Shown piece after piece: positions 1-7,799 of a stretch of 13,873 nucleotides of DNA. The notes under the pieces were generated by a model, which was not told where the DNA came from, searched no databases, and was given only the letters and a program-made list of their open reading frames with translations. The DNA is from Synura sp. LO234KE (Eukaryota; Sar; Synurophyceae; Synurales; Mallomonadaceae). The stretch is taken from assembly GCA_015143735.1 (NCBI GenBank), contig VKHC01000280.1, positions 1 through 13,873 on the forward strand, in the 5' to 3' direction. Numbering within the stretch: position 1 is the stretch's first letter; each line of letters starts with the position of its first letter. The position numbers and the translations under genes were made by a program.

Positions 1-377
1 GAACTCTGTAACCCTGGAGAAAAGTTCTTTGAAGCACTATGCAGACTACGGGATCACATTAATGAGTTATTGACAGAGTCAGTTAGAAGAGTCAACATCT
101 GATCAGAAAGATAGTATGTATAATCGCTGTGGAAATACATGGAGTTTGTCAAGTCGAGAATAGACTGGAAATATGTCCAGATGAATTTACAGATATTCTT
201 ATGCTGGTGAACAATACGGACCCACTACCGAATATTGAAGTATCCCTCAGAAATTCAAGAGACACTATATACTAGGACAAATGGGACCAGGGAGGATGTA
301 ACAGAGAAAATGACATTATAATTCACTCGCAGCTCAGAAGAATACGGGTTGGTCTCAGAACATGTCTAGATCATTGC
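1..377 (+). pseudogene. Left-edge remnant of Gag-like region
   Basis: From base 1, frame 1 gives a protein-like stretch (ELCNPGEKFFEALCRLRDHI and on) that stops near 102. From about 114, frame 3 gives another (including ENRLEICPDEFTDILMLVNN), broken by a TAG at 273, and then runs on in the same frame into the segment that starts at 378. The picture is one coding region entering from outside the window with a frameshift near 100 and one stop. Residue composition is mixed and helical. I recognise no domain. The real Gag start must lie to the left. Confidence 0.5.
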
Positions 378-1139
378 GTGGTTCGACGTAGAGGGACTAT
401 CGAGAATCTACATTGCAGGCTGTCTAGTCTAAGAACTGAGCTGTCGGCCCTTGGAGGAAGGATTCTAAATGATATAGTGAATATGAATGAAGCCATTCGT
501 AGTGAGATGAGGACTAATCTTCCTGTGTCATTCGGAATAGTTGATTTCATTGACATGCAGATCAATGGTTCGAGAACTCTGAGAGTCTTTCATGCCCAAT
601 CAACGTTGAACTCAGTTGTGGGAAGTTCTGTTTCAACACCTGAAAATCAGGTACAGCAGGTCATAGGCTCTACCTCGAGCGAGACGAACAATAGGTTGAA
701 TGAAGTGGAAGTATACCTTCATCTCCCGAATAAGATGAATGTTCGTTTGTTAGTCTCACCGACTGCTAAGATAAGAGAATTGAAACAGGTGGTCATGATG
801 TCTGTTGGTATTGATATGCGTGACTTATACCTGGTATACATGGCTAAGGTTTTGGACGATAACCTTACCATGGCTGACTATATGATAGGCAATCACGCAT
901 ATATACAATCCATTGTGAGATTAAGGGGGGGCTCAAGGAAGAAAAAAAAGACTCCTATATACGACAGTGATGATGATGATGACCACGACCTTGCAATTGA
1001 TACTCCTGATGTAAGCGAGACTTTAACACATCTACCTCGATCCAACTATGTGAGGGCTGCGGTTCGAAGGAGAAGAGACGATGATCTAAATCTAGCGTCT
1101 ACATTCACACAAACTGAGTTTATGCCCGTTTCGTATTAG
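378..1139 (+). pseudogene. Gag-region segment with embedded ubiquitin-like domain
   Basis: A 253-codon open stretch; the GTG at 378 only marks the edge of the listed frame, which is open upstream to the TAG at 273, so no true start is implied. Residues 1-80 are probably helical (LSSLRTELSALGGRILNDIV) and resemble assembly or coiled-coil regions of capsid proteins, without a family match. Residues 80-108 are a Ser/Thr/Gln/Asn-rich linker. Residues 110-185 are a complete ubiquitin-like domain ending LRGG. Directly after it come a basic cluster (SRKKKK) and an acidic run (DSDDDDDHD), then an Arg-rich patch (RRRRDDD). A TAG at 1137 ends the open frame, but protein-like sequence continues in the same frame. 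It lies in line with the rest of the polyprotein, so it was most likely part of Gag and not a separate gene. Confidence 0.75.
705..932 (+). other. Ubiquitin-like (beta-grasp) domain ending in LRGG
   Basis: These 76 codons align to the 76 residues of ubiquitin with no gap. I count 20 identical positions, among them L15, V17, P19, I23, K27, G35, I36, L43, K48, L50, D52, T55, D58, Y59, I61 and the terminal RLRGG. The hydrophobic core pattern (VEVYLHL at the first strand, LYLVY at the Leu43-Ile44-Phe45 strand, MADYMI at the Tyr59 loop) is kept. Of ubiquitin's seven lysines only K27 and K48 remain. In ubiquitin and many Ubl precursors, deubiquitinases cut after the di-glycine; here a Ser-Arg-Lys tail follows it, so an internal processing site is plausible. 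The fold assignment is strong; the processing role is inference. Confidence 0.88.
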
Positions 1140-1401
1140 GTGGAACCTAGGGCAGTTGTCGGTGCATCTGCTCCTCCTAGCCTGATGTCCAATTCTGTTC
1201 CTGCCACTGACTCGTCGAGCGGCAATATTATGACCAGACTGCCTGATAGAACACGAGTGCATAGAAATGTTACACGTTCAACAGTCGGTATGAAAGTTTT
1301 ATATTTCCAAATGCGACTGTTGAACGTTTTCACAACATCGATAACATCATGCGGAGACTCAGCAACACTCTTGTTGACATGTCTGGGATAGAGAAGACAA
1401 T
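1140..1401 (+). pseudogene. Gag-region segment after the Ubl
   Basis: The frame continues straight past the TAG at 1137-1139 as a low-complexity Pro/Ser/Ala stretch (GASAPPSLMSNSVPATDSSS) to about 1283. There the protein-like signal moves to another frame, giving FIFPNATVERFHNIDNIMRR and a helical run ending at a stop just before 1402. The best reading is a frameshift near 1283-1310 inside one ancestral coding region. A disordered linker followed by a helical segment is all that can be said. No domain recognised. The antisense frame over 1136-1465 is a shadow. Confidence 0.5.
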
Positions 1402-1902
1402 ATGAGAAGCGTGAGAGGCGCCTTGCGGTACATTGAGTCTGCCTGGAAGTATCATGGTGCTTCACCTGATCTGATTTATGATGTATGCACTTCTTTACAA
1501 CGTGCAGTCAATGTAATGGCAAACGATATAATCGATAGGCTCGCAACAGTGAATTTGCAACTAAGCAACTTACGAACATGCGGAAGCCAAAGAAGGACAT
1601 GGACTGAGGGTGCTCTTGAGATAACAGTAAGAAATAGACACCAAATACACTTCCTGGCGAGACAAATGGGTCATATACGAAGTGTGGGGATCATGCTCAT
1701 GTCGTCAAGAGGAATTTATAAGACGGTGGCTGGTCAGATAGGACATACGACTATAGACAGTCTTGCAGGCTTCTATATCAATCAGGTCTTGAGTATCGCT
1801 GATGAGTTTGATAAAGAAGCAACTTGTCGTCCGATTGACTTTGACTTAGTAAGAAACAACATCAGAAAGCTAAGAGATGTCATCGATACGGCTTTGGAGT
1901 AG
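1402..1902 (+). pseudogene. Gag-like alpha-helical segment, unrecognised
   Basis: A 166-codon stretch in frame 1, beginning near a second frame change at about 1400 and closed by a TAG at 1900. It is rich in regularly spaced hydrophobic residues with Arg, Asp and Gln between them (DLIYDVCTSLQRAVNVMAND, RLATVNLQLSNLR, LVRNNIRKLRDVIDTALE), which suggests several amphipathic helices. That fits a capsid-type fold or a coiled-coil assembly region, but I cannot match it to the copia UBN2 Gag family by eye. The same frame carries on beyond the stop, so the ATG at 1402 need not be a real start. Confidence 0.5.
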
Positions 1903-2817
1903 ATATTAGGAGCGTACACTGATGAGTTCAATAGACAATGGAATATTACCTCGGCTGTCTATCCACAGTAACTTTTCAATACATCTTTGAACATCTCTCG
2001 ACCTCACAGCGTCCGTCTCGATGTCTCAATAACAGACAATCCCTTATTGAATCACGAAGTGGAATACCCTAGGATAAGTGTGTTTCGACCGTATGAAAGG
2101 ATTCCAATCTCCTACGAGCCTGATCCAATTCCTCCGCCTCCTAGAACACCTGTTGTCCATGATCCATCCTCTCATCCAAAATATATGGATGAGCTATATC
2201 ATCAATATAAGAGTCTATCCAAGGTATATAAAGGTCATATTGCACGCAATGCGTGGGATTGAGTGGATTACAATGAGGAATGGCTAGGAAAGTTTCAGAT
2301 ACCAGAGAAGTACTCGGAGGTTGAGATATTAAATGTAACCGGCTACTTACGCCATCGAGATTTCCTAAAGAGGAGGCGTGAGAGGGAATGGAGAGAGAAT
2401 CTTCCAATCGCTCAAGCAAAGGATGCAGCTGTTGAGCAAGATGTCAGAGATGAAATTGACTCAGTGTTCATCGTTCGTCGAGAGGAATATCAGAGACTGG
2501 TTAATGACGAATATGAGTTAATAGCAGAGCGGGAAGCTCTAGAGGACGAGAGGAAGACTGCTGACATTGACAATTGCCTTAATGCCTATGTACCTTCACT
2601 GAGACAGTTGTGCCTTGATGCTATCCCGTCTAGCAAGATATCTGCACACAGGCTAACGACGCACTATGATATGCTTGATCCATCGAGGATAAAATCCGAT
2701 GTGAGTGACGACTCGTCGTCGTCTAGTGAAGTTGAGGGAATGGATGTAAATATAGCTACCTATGGCCTATCCTTCACTGCCCGTAAGGAAGATTATCAAC
2801 AGGGTGAGAAGATTTGA
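1903..2817 (+). pseudogene. Proline-rich then charged-helix Gag segment
   Basis: Same frame as the preceding segment, interrupted by TAA at 1969 and TGA at 2260, where protein-like sequence reads through (AWD stop VDYNEEW). It opens with a Pro-rich part (YEPDPIPPPPRTPVVHDPSS), possibly an SH3/WW or late-domain-like linker. From about 2290 it becomes a long charged helix rich in Arg and Glu (RRREREWRE, VRREEYQRLVNDEYELIAER), a likely coiled coil. At 2596-2625 lies SLRQLCLDAI, which fits the SLxxxCxxx-hydrophobic pattern of Elongin-BC-binding boxes, though such a short motif can arise by chance. A Ser/Asp run (SDDSSSSSEVEG) follows. The frame is lost between 2780 and 2817. Confidence 0.55.
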
Positions 2818-3502
2818 AAGAAGAAGGAAAGGGACGTATAAACCAAGGTACTATCATCAAAAACAATTCCCTGTGCCGAGTAGTGAGGCAATCCTTGAAG
2901 AAGTGGAGAGACGTAAACGCCTGGCTGAGAAGGCTCGTACACATGAACTACCAAACAAGTGGGACATGCCATTTCGACTTGAAGCTAAAAGCAACTTTGC
3001 GATATACAACAAGTTGAGCAATAATGAAAAGGTGAAGGATGCAGGTTTGAAGGCATTGCTACAGTCGAACTATGATTTTCAAAGGGAACTACAGTCTAGG
3101 AGAGCCTTAAATTGTCATGTAAAGTACTGTCAAAGGAAGCACTACTGGGAGGTCTTTGAGAAGGATATTTATGCCCCAGTGAGAGTTTCAAGCTTCTGTA
3201 TTGAGATGTATGAAACTAGGCGTGTGCGACCTAATCATCAGCTATTGCCAAGGGAATTGTTCACTGAGACACAGTGGAACTCACTGGTACCTGAGTATGC
3301 TTTTCGTGGAACAAGGAGATATTACAAATCTGAGATTCCTTCTGCACCTGCATTTAATACACTATACTTGCGTAAACCACTTCGTTTTGATCCATACGGT
3401 CTACTTAAGATTAGTGACCCTCTGAGATGGATAAGAAAGGTCCATGTACATGCTCCGAATGTTTCCCTGACTATCCCAAAATTGCATGTAAGACCCAAGT
3501 GA
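2792..3502 (+). pseudogene. Basic Gag-like segment, unrecognised
   Basis: Frame 2 takes over near 2790-2815 and stays open to a TGA at 3500. The N-terminal part is very basic (RVRRFERRRKGTYKPRYYH), then a charged helix (EEVERRKRLAEKARTHEL), then a mixed globular-looking region rich in aromatic residues and Arg (YETRRVRP, FRGTRRYY, LRFDPYGLLK). The basic start may bind nucleic acid, as Gag nucleocapsid regions do, but the only Cys/His cluster (Cys118, Cys123 and His127, numbered from the ATG at 2762) does not fit a CCHC knuckle. No known domain. The 3201-3425 frame and the antisense frames at 3322-3610 are shadows. Confidence 0.5.
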
Positions 3503-3503
3503 C

Positions 3504-3950
3504 GTGTTGAACCTACATGCGGATGAGTCTTTGACCTCAGAATTTGACTCAGAGAAGGGACAATCACTAGTGAACCCTGTTGGTACTGAGGATCGTGTTC
3601 CCACTATCACTATGACTTTGGAGAACTATAACACTATCAATTCAGACTATGAACTATCTGAGCAGTATAGGAGTACTATAAAGGACGCTTTCAAGTATAA
3701 GTTTGGTGAACTTATGTTCTTTGATCCTCCTTTCTCATGAATGCATGACTGGCATACTGTTCAAATGCAGACTGGTCGGTTTGTGCTTGACCCTGAAATC
3801 CTGCGTAATGTTCCTAATCTCGTGATGAGGACGCTTGGAGACATGCTTGGTCTGTATGTACCTGATTATATACTGTTATTCTACATAGAGCAGTATCCGC
3901 ACTTGCAGTTGAAGTATAATGTGAGACTATGTGGTGTCCTACTCGCCTGA
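3504..3950 (+). pseudogene. Gag-like segment with two in-frame stops
   Basis: Frame 3 reads from about 3504 through a TGA at 3738 (DPPFS stop MHDWHTV) to a TGA at 3948. Content looks protein-like throughout: an acidic N-terminal portion with Thr and Glu (DESLTSEFDSEKG), then aromatic and aliphatic segments (EILRNVPNLVMRTLGDMLGL, DYILLFYIEQYP). The hydrophobic stretch near 3870-3900 is too short and too broken by charge to be called a membrane span. The change of frame from the previous segment around 3500 is a single small indel by inference. No domain recognised. Confidence 0.45.
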
Positions 3951-4299
3951 TCAGAGAGAATGTAACCCATGACAAAGGAACAATCCCACTTGAGACTTGG
4001 ATAAGAAGTTTTATGGGGAAAGAGTTTCAATACCTTTAAAGTTGATCACTAAGTACACAAAGGACAACAGAATACCTTTTGAGTCATGGAAGTCTGTAAC
4101 TCCGTTTGATATTATAGATAACTGCTTCCCTTACCCTGAGGAGGAAGAGTTTGATATTGCTAAATTCAAATTACTGGAGGGTACAGATCTTTTTCAACTA
4201 ATTGATGAGAAGACTGGAGTAGCTCCGCATTGGAGGGACATTACAAACTTTAGTGTTGAGCAGGCTAAAGAGGAACCTGCGCGATTGCCGAGCATATGA
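3951..4299 (+). pseudogene. Gag-like segment with a duplicated motif
   Basis: Two frames share this stretch: frame 2 from about 3940 to 4003 (THDKGTIPLETW), then frame 1 to a TGA at 4297. The second part contains a related motif, TKDNRIPFESW, at 4057-4089, so the T-x-D...I-P-[LF]-E-[TS]-W pattern occurs twice about 90 bases apart. An acidic run (PYPEEEEFD) follows. I cannot assign a fold. Its place just ahead of the protease-linked frame suggests the C-terminal part of the structural region. Confidence 0.45.
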
Positions 4300-4664
4300 T
4301 TTGCTATCACTTAAATGGTGATGAAAAGAATCGGGTGGAGAGCCTGAGAAGAGAAGGATTTCTCAAACGGTTCATGTGACAGTGTTACTATTATTATTCA
4401 CGGAATGTAATTGGACCCCTGACAGGTTTCAGCACGTCCGGAGTAGAAGAACAAGTCCTACTCCCTGAACGATGGGTTCAAAACTTTATGAATGATTCAC
4501 ACGTGAATAGTATCGGCGAGCGTATTTTATTGCGACCGAATATTGTTTATGAGATAATGAAGCACAACCAGCCAGCGATAGGTCTGTCGGTGCCTGTGAG
4601 AGGTCGTTCAAGAACCCAGGTGTGATCAAGAACTGACGAAACTCTCGCACCGGATGGTGACATA
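4300..4664 (+). pseudogene. Gag-protease junction remnant
   Basis: From 4300 to about 4380 frame 1 is weakly protein-like (LNGDEKNRVESLRREGFLKR), then stops. From 4380 frame 3 is open to a TGA at 4623 and continues in the same frame directly into the protease, so the pre-protease region and pol were one polyprotein or closely coupled. Readable traits include LLPERWVQNFMND and an Arg-rich patch (VPVRGRSRTQ) just before the stop, a possible nucleic-acid-binding tail. No zinc knuckle is visible where copia Gag would normally have one. Confidence 0.5.
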
Positions 4665-5444
4665 TTGAATGAGAGAGTACTTATGAATGTATCGGTAGAC
4701 GATGTCCCGATCCTGACGGATAGCACTGTGGTCAATGATTTAATAGTTTTCGACTCAGGATGCACAACGCATACCTTTAATACATCGACTTACCTTGACA
4801 ACTATAAGATACGTAAGGGGTCTAACTGTAAAATGAGTCAGGCCAAGGAAAATATGACAGTACCTATTTTGATTTATGGCACATGTAAAGAATTAGGGAA
4901 TGTGCTGTATGTATCTGTTGTTGAGTACTGCTTGATATTGATAATGCAACTTGATGACCTAGGCTTTGATGTGCGTTTCCCACAAGGTTATGCCAGGGTT
5001 ATTGAAAGAAAATCCCTGAGAGTGTTACTGACTGCGTCGATAGACAGAAAGTTGAACTTGTATACTATGGATCAGTTCGAATTTGAATGTCAGATAAACT
5101 TTACACATCGTACATTCATGGCTCACTCAATGAAAAGTGAGAAGATCTCGAGGATGCATTACATATTTAATCATGCGCGTGCCCCAAGGATTCGGTGTCT
5201 GCGTAAATGTAACATGTTCCCTGGTCTTGAGGATGTGACTGAGAAGAAGTGTGAGCACATGAATGATTGTGAGTTTTGCAGGTTGGCAAAGATTCATAAG
5301 AAGCCTTGTTGTAAAACTGTAGAGCGACATCCTGTACTCGGTCAAGTCTGGAATGGTGATACTAAGGGTCCTATAAGTACACTATCTTTAACGTATGAGA
5401 ATCACTATGTGTTTGGTCTCATTGATTCTAAATCCAGATTTTAG
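4665..5444 (+). pseudogene. pol: Copia protease and integrase N-terminal domain
   Basis: 259 open codons; the TTG at 4665 only marks the frame edge, as the frame is open upstream to the TGA at 4623. The protease active site is FDSGCTTHTF with the catalytic Asp at 4752-4754; copia proteases usually read DSGA at this point. A pre-integrase stretch (LTASIDRKLNLY) leads to an HHCC zinc finger, His165-x4-His170 and Cys202-x2-Cys205, spaced as in copia integrases, with a typical basic tail (RLAKIHKKPC). The first catalytic Asp of integrase is in WNGDTKGPIS (5358-5360), and the following FGLIDSKSR matches the usual DDYSR strand. A TAG at 5442 breaks the frame just after it. Protease would mature the polyprotein; integrase inserts the cDNA. 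In this copy neither can be made whole. Confidence 0.93.
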
Positions 5445-5933
5445 ATACAGTACTTTATTAAAAATAGGGATGATGTGCTTAAAGTTGCCTATCAGTGGTT
5501 CAACGTGTATATTTGGCCTCGACGTGCTGCATATCCTAATTTGGGAATGATTTTCGTTCATACTGATAAAGGAGAGTTCAACTCCAAAGATATACATGAC
5601 TTTCTGATTAAACATGGTGCAAATAGTATGTTAACTTGTCCATACTACAGACCTAATCAAAACGCTGTCATTGAAAGAATATGGCGTACCATAAGTGAAG
5701 CCGCCATTGCGATGTTGTTGACCGCTGACTTGCCCGAGAAATTTTGGCGGGAAGGACGGAAGTGTGCTGGTCATTTTTATAATCGAATGGTATTTGCTCA
5801 CCCTGAAAAACATCCTAAGAGTCGTTTTGAGGAGATGTTTGGCATAAAACCACATGTTGCACAGTTCCAGTCTTGGGGCTGCGTTGCATTTAGCAAGATT
5901 CAAGTAAAGGGAAAGGATCACAGTGCTCGATAG
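5445..5933 (+). pseudogene. pol: Integrase catalytic core (rve, DD35E)
   Basis: Same frame as the preceding segment across the TAG at 5442. The second catalytic Asp is in FVHTDKGEF (5565-5567) and the Glu in QNAVIER (5673-5675), with exactly 35 residues between them, the DD35E spacing. Further copia landmarks follow: TCPYYRPNQN, AMLLTADLPEKFW, and HFYNRM in place of the usual Y-x-x-N-R. The helix toward the C-terminal domain (FEEMFGIKPHVAQFQSWGC) also fits. The frame closes with TAG at 5931 and the signal moves to frame 1. All three acidic residues survive, so inactivation here comes from frame damage and not loss of the active site. Confidence 0.93.
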
Positions 5934-6243
5934 ATATCATGTTAATTACCGTCTTTACAATATTAAAAAGTAAGACTTTGTCATCACTAATGATGCTACT
6001 TTCGTATTATCATCTGCCCTTACCTCATAAGACATAAACAAATCTATCTCGAAACATGCAATAGATATGATCTATAATGAACTCATGACAACTGTCGGTG
6101 CTACTGTTACGTCTGGGTTAATGATATGTAATCTTGTAGTAGGCCCAAATGCTGCGTGTAGAGAAATGTATCAGGATGTAATACGGTATACCTATGATTA
6201 CTCTACGAAGATAACTGGTCTTATTGGTATGTTGAAGGGTTGA
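5929..6243 (+). pseudogene. pol: Integrase C-terminal tail remnant
   Basis: Frame 1 takes over at about 5929 with RYHVNYRLYNIKK followed, after a TAA at 5971, by DFVITNDATF. This matches the copia pattern of a GYRLYD-type strand followed by a SRDVxFxE-type strand, the end of the integrase region. TAA at 6028 and TGA at 6241 also interrupt the frame. The rest (MICNLVVGPNAACREMYQDV) is protein-like but not recognised. The frame change at 5929 most likely reflects loss or gain of one or two bases. Confidence 0.7.
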
Positions 6244-7239
6244 GAATGTTCCCGTCTGTACTGATTTGAGTTGTGCACGTGCACATGTGCCGGGAGGCAA
6301 TTTACGATCTGGTGTACCGGGAGGCAATGTACGATCTGTGCCGTGCCGGGAGGTAATGATAGATATATGCCGGGAGGCAATGATAGATCTATGCCGGGAG
6401 GCAATGCGATGAACTGTATCCCATTAATATTTCGAGATACTTTCCTTCGGAGTGCGCATGAAAGGAAAAGGAGATTTGCACACAATGACTCTGAACCAAA
6501 CGCGAGGCGTTTGAGACCTAAGGGTGATAGGTTATGTAATGTTTATGATTTCATGAAATCTAATGAGAGTGCAATAAAAATGACGAGAAGGGTAGTGAGC
6601 ATGACCCTGACGACTATGTAATCCCTACATTCTATGATGTTTGTAAACAATGCTGGACTATGTTTGAACCATTCAAAGATATTCATTATCTTTGAACCAT
6701 GCAAAGAATATCAGTATTATGCTGAATTTATTGAAGGGGAATGTGATGAACATGCCAGTCACGGGGTGACTGTGAATAATCGTAAGACGAGATCAATGTC
6801 ACTCGGAGAGGTAGATATGCGCGTTTTTGATGTCTCGGGAAGGGATTCGATCCTGAACACCGCTGTAACATGTTGTAACTCTAACTCTGTTGTTCCTGAG
6901 AAGGGGAAAAGTGCTACACCTTTGAATGATGCAAATGTTAATGTATGCACGTTTTATCGGAAACCGATTATGGATTACGGTACCGCAGAAGAGATTGATA
7001 CAGCAGTAGGCACGTCTTGTCGGAAACCGATTAAGGATTACGTTGCCGCAGAAGGCAGTGATACTGATGTTTGCATGAACTTCCGGGCGCCGATTAAGGA
7101 TTACGGTTGCGGAGAATGCAATGTAGTTAACGATGATGTTTGCATGAACTTCCGGGCACCGATTAAGGATGACGGTAGCGGAGGATGCAATATAGTTAAC
7201 AATAATTTATGCATGAACTTCCGGGCACCGATTAAGTAG
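6244..7239 (+). pseudogene. Expanded integrase-RT linker with two repeat arrays
   Basis: Frame 1 carries protein-like sequence from about 6271 to a TAG at 7237, with a TGA at 6262 and a TAA at 6619. It starts with a PGGN repeat array, then a basic segment (RSAHERKRRFAHND), then a Cys-containing stretch with a self-similar part (NHSKIFIIFEPCKEYQYY), then the array of NFRAPIKDYG-type repeats. Copia elements have a variable, disordered linker here, but usually only a few hundred bases; the distance from the last integrase motif to the first RT-side motif is about 2 kb. Function unknown. The repeats each carry one Cys, one Arg or Lys patch and an Asp, but no metal-binding pattern I can name. Confidence 0.55.
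6287..6411 (+). repeat. 24-27 bp tandem repeat encoding PGGN units
   Basis: The core ccgggaggcaat occurs five times, starting at 6290, 6317, 6346, 6370 and 6394, with one copy reading ggtaat. Spacings are 27, 29, 24 and 24 bases. The first two copies read VPGGN in frame 2 and the last three PGGNDR in frame 1. The 29-base interval contains gtgccgtgcc, a 5-base duplication that accounts for the frame change. An in-frame 24-base unit encoding an 8-residue repeat is therefore the likely ancestral state. Confidence 0.85.
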
Positions 7240-7372
7240 ACGGTTGCGAAGGATGCCATGTAGTTAACGATGATGTATGCATGACCTGTCGAGCACCGAT
7301 TAAGGATGACGGTACTGAAGGATGGAATATTAATAATGATGAGATGTTGACCTTACGAACACCGGGTGGTGG
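6941..7372 (+). repeat. 63-69 bp tandem repeat, about seven copies
   Basis: The core ccgatta starts at 6964, 7027, 7090, 7159, 7228 and 7296, and a worn copy (accggg) lies near 7362. Spacings are 63, 63, 69, 69, 68 and about 66. The unit encodes a 21-23 residue repeat: Cys, a few residues, [FC]R[KA]PIKDYG, then an acidic or Asn-rich spacer. The spacings of the first five copies are multiples of three, as expected for selection on a protein repeat. The 68-base interval and the loss of two bases near 7235 show decay after coding was lost. Confidence 0.88.
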
Positions 7373-7394
7373 TTCACACGGCACATAGCATCGA

Positions 7395-7799
7395 ATGGAG
7401 AATGTATCGTATTCCAAGTATCCGTCAGGTATGCCAGTTGCTAAGACACATGTGCCTTGTTTAAAAACTGATGGAAAAGGGCCTGATCAACCCGAGTACC
7501 TGAAGAATTCTGAGAAGACAACACATTGTGCGGGTAACTTAAGCATTGATACGTGTGTGTCCTCTTCAGGGACAGTACATGGTATAACATCTAAGACTGT
7601 ATTGGTTGATAACCCTGTTAAGTGTGAGGTTTAATTCCAACGTACAAGTCAATGAATACATCGTACCACATATGAATATCAATGAAATGTCTCATAAGGG
7701 GAAGATGGATTACTTAACGGGTAGAGGGAAAGTGCACGGAAGAATGTTAAGAACCTGGGTGCGGAAGTAGGATTCCCGTATGGGAACAACATTGTCTCT
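7395..7799 (+). pseudogene. Linker remnant between repeats and RT
   Basis: Frame 3 is open from 7395 to a TAA at 7632 (YSKYPSGMPVAKTHVPC, then a Ser/Thr-rich part). From about 7640 frame 2 looks protein-like (VNEYIVPHMNINEMSHKGKM) to a TAG near 7770, and frame 3 resumes near 7740 (NLGAEVGFPYGNNIVSLKYL) and joins the next segment. I infer two compensating frame changes in one coding region. Composition is that of a disordered linker. Nothing is recognised. Confidence 0.4.

Noticed and set aside
1-120. Primer-binding site or 5' LTR at the left edge
   Set aside because: The first bases are protein-like and no tRNA-complementary stretch or TG...CA boundary is present.
705-932. Host ubiquitin gene or processed ubiquitin pseudogene
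   Set aside because: About a quarter identity to ubiquitin is far too low for a captured host ubiquitin, which is nearly invariant, and the flanking protein is continuous with it.
1136-1465. Antisense frames over the element (1136-1465, 2141-2419, 5127-5345, 5631-5921, 6198-6485, 8197-8610, 8924-9277)
   Set aside because: They oppose clear plus-strand coding traces and show no motifs; the antisense PGG-like repeat at 6198-6485 only mirrors the plus-strand array.
3113-3142. CCHC zinc knuckle in CHVKYCQRKH
   Set aside because: Spacing is C-x4-C-x3-H with no fourth ligand in place; it does not match C-x2-C-x4-H-x4-C.
6941-7372. CRISPR-like array
   Set aside because: The units are 63-69 bp throughout, without unique spacers, and encode a protein repeat in a eukaryotic retroelement.
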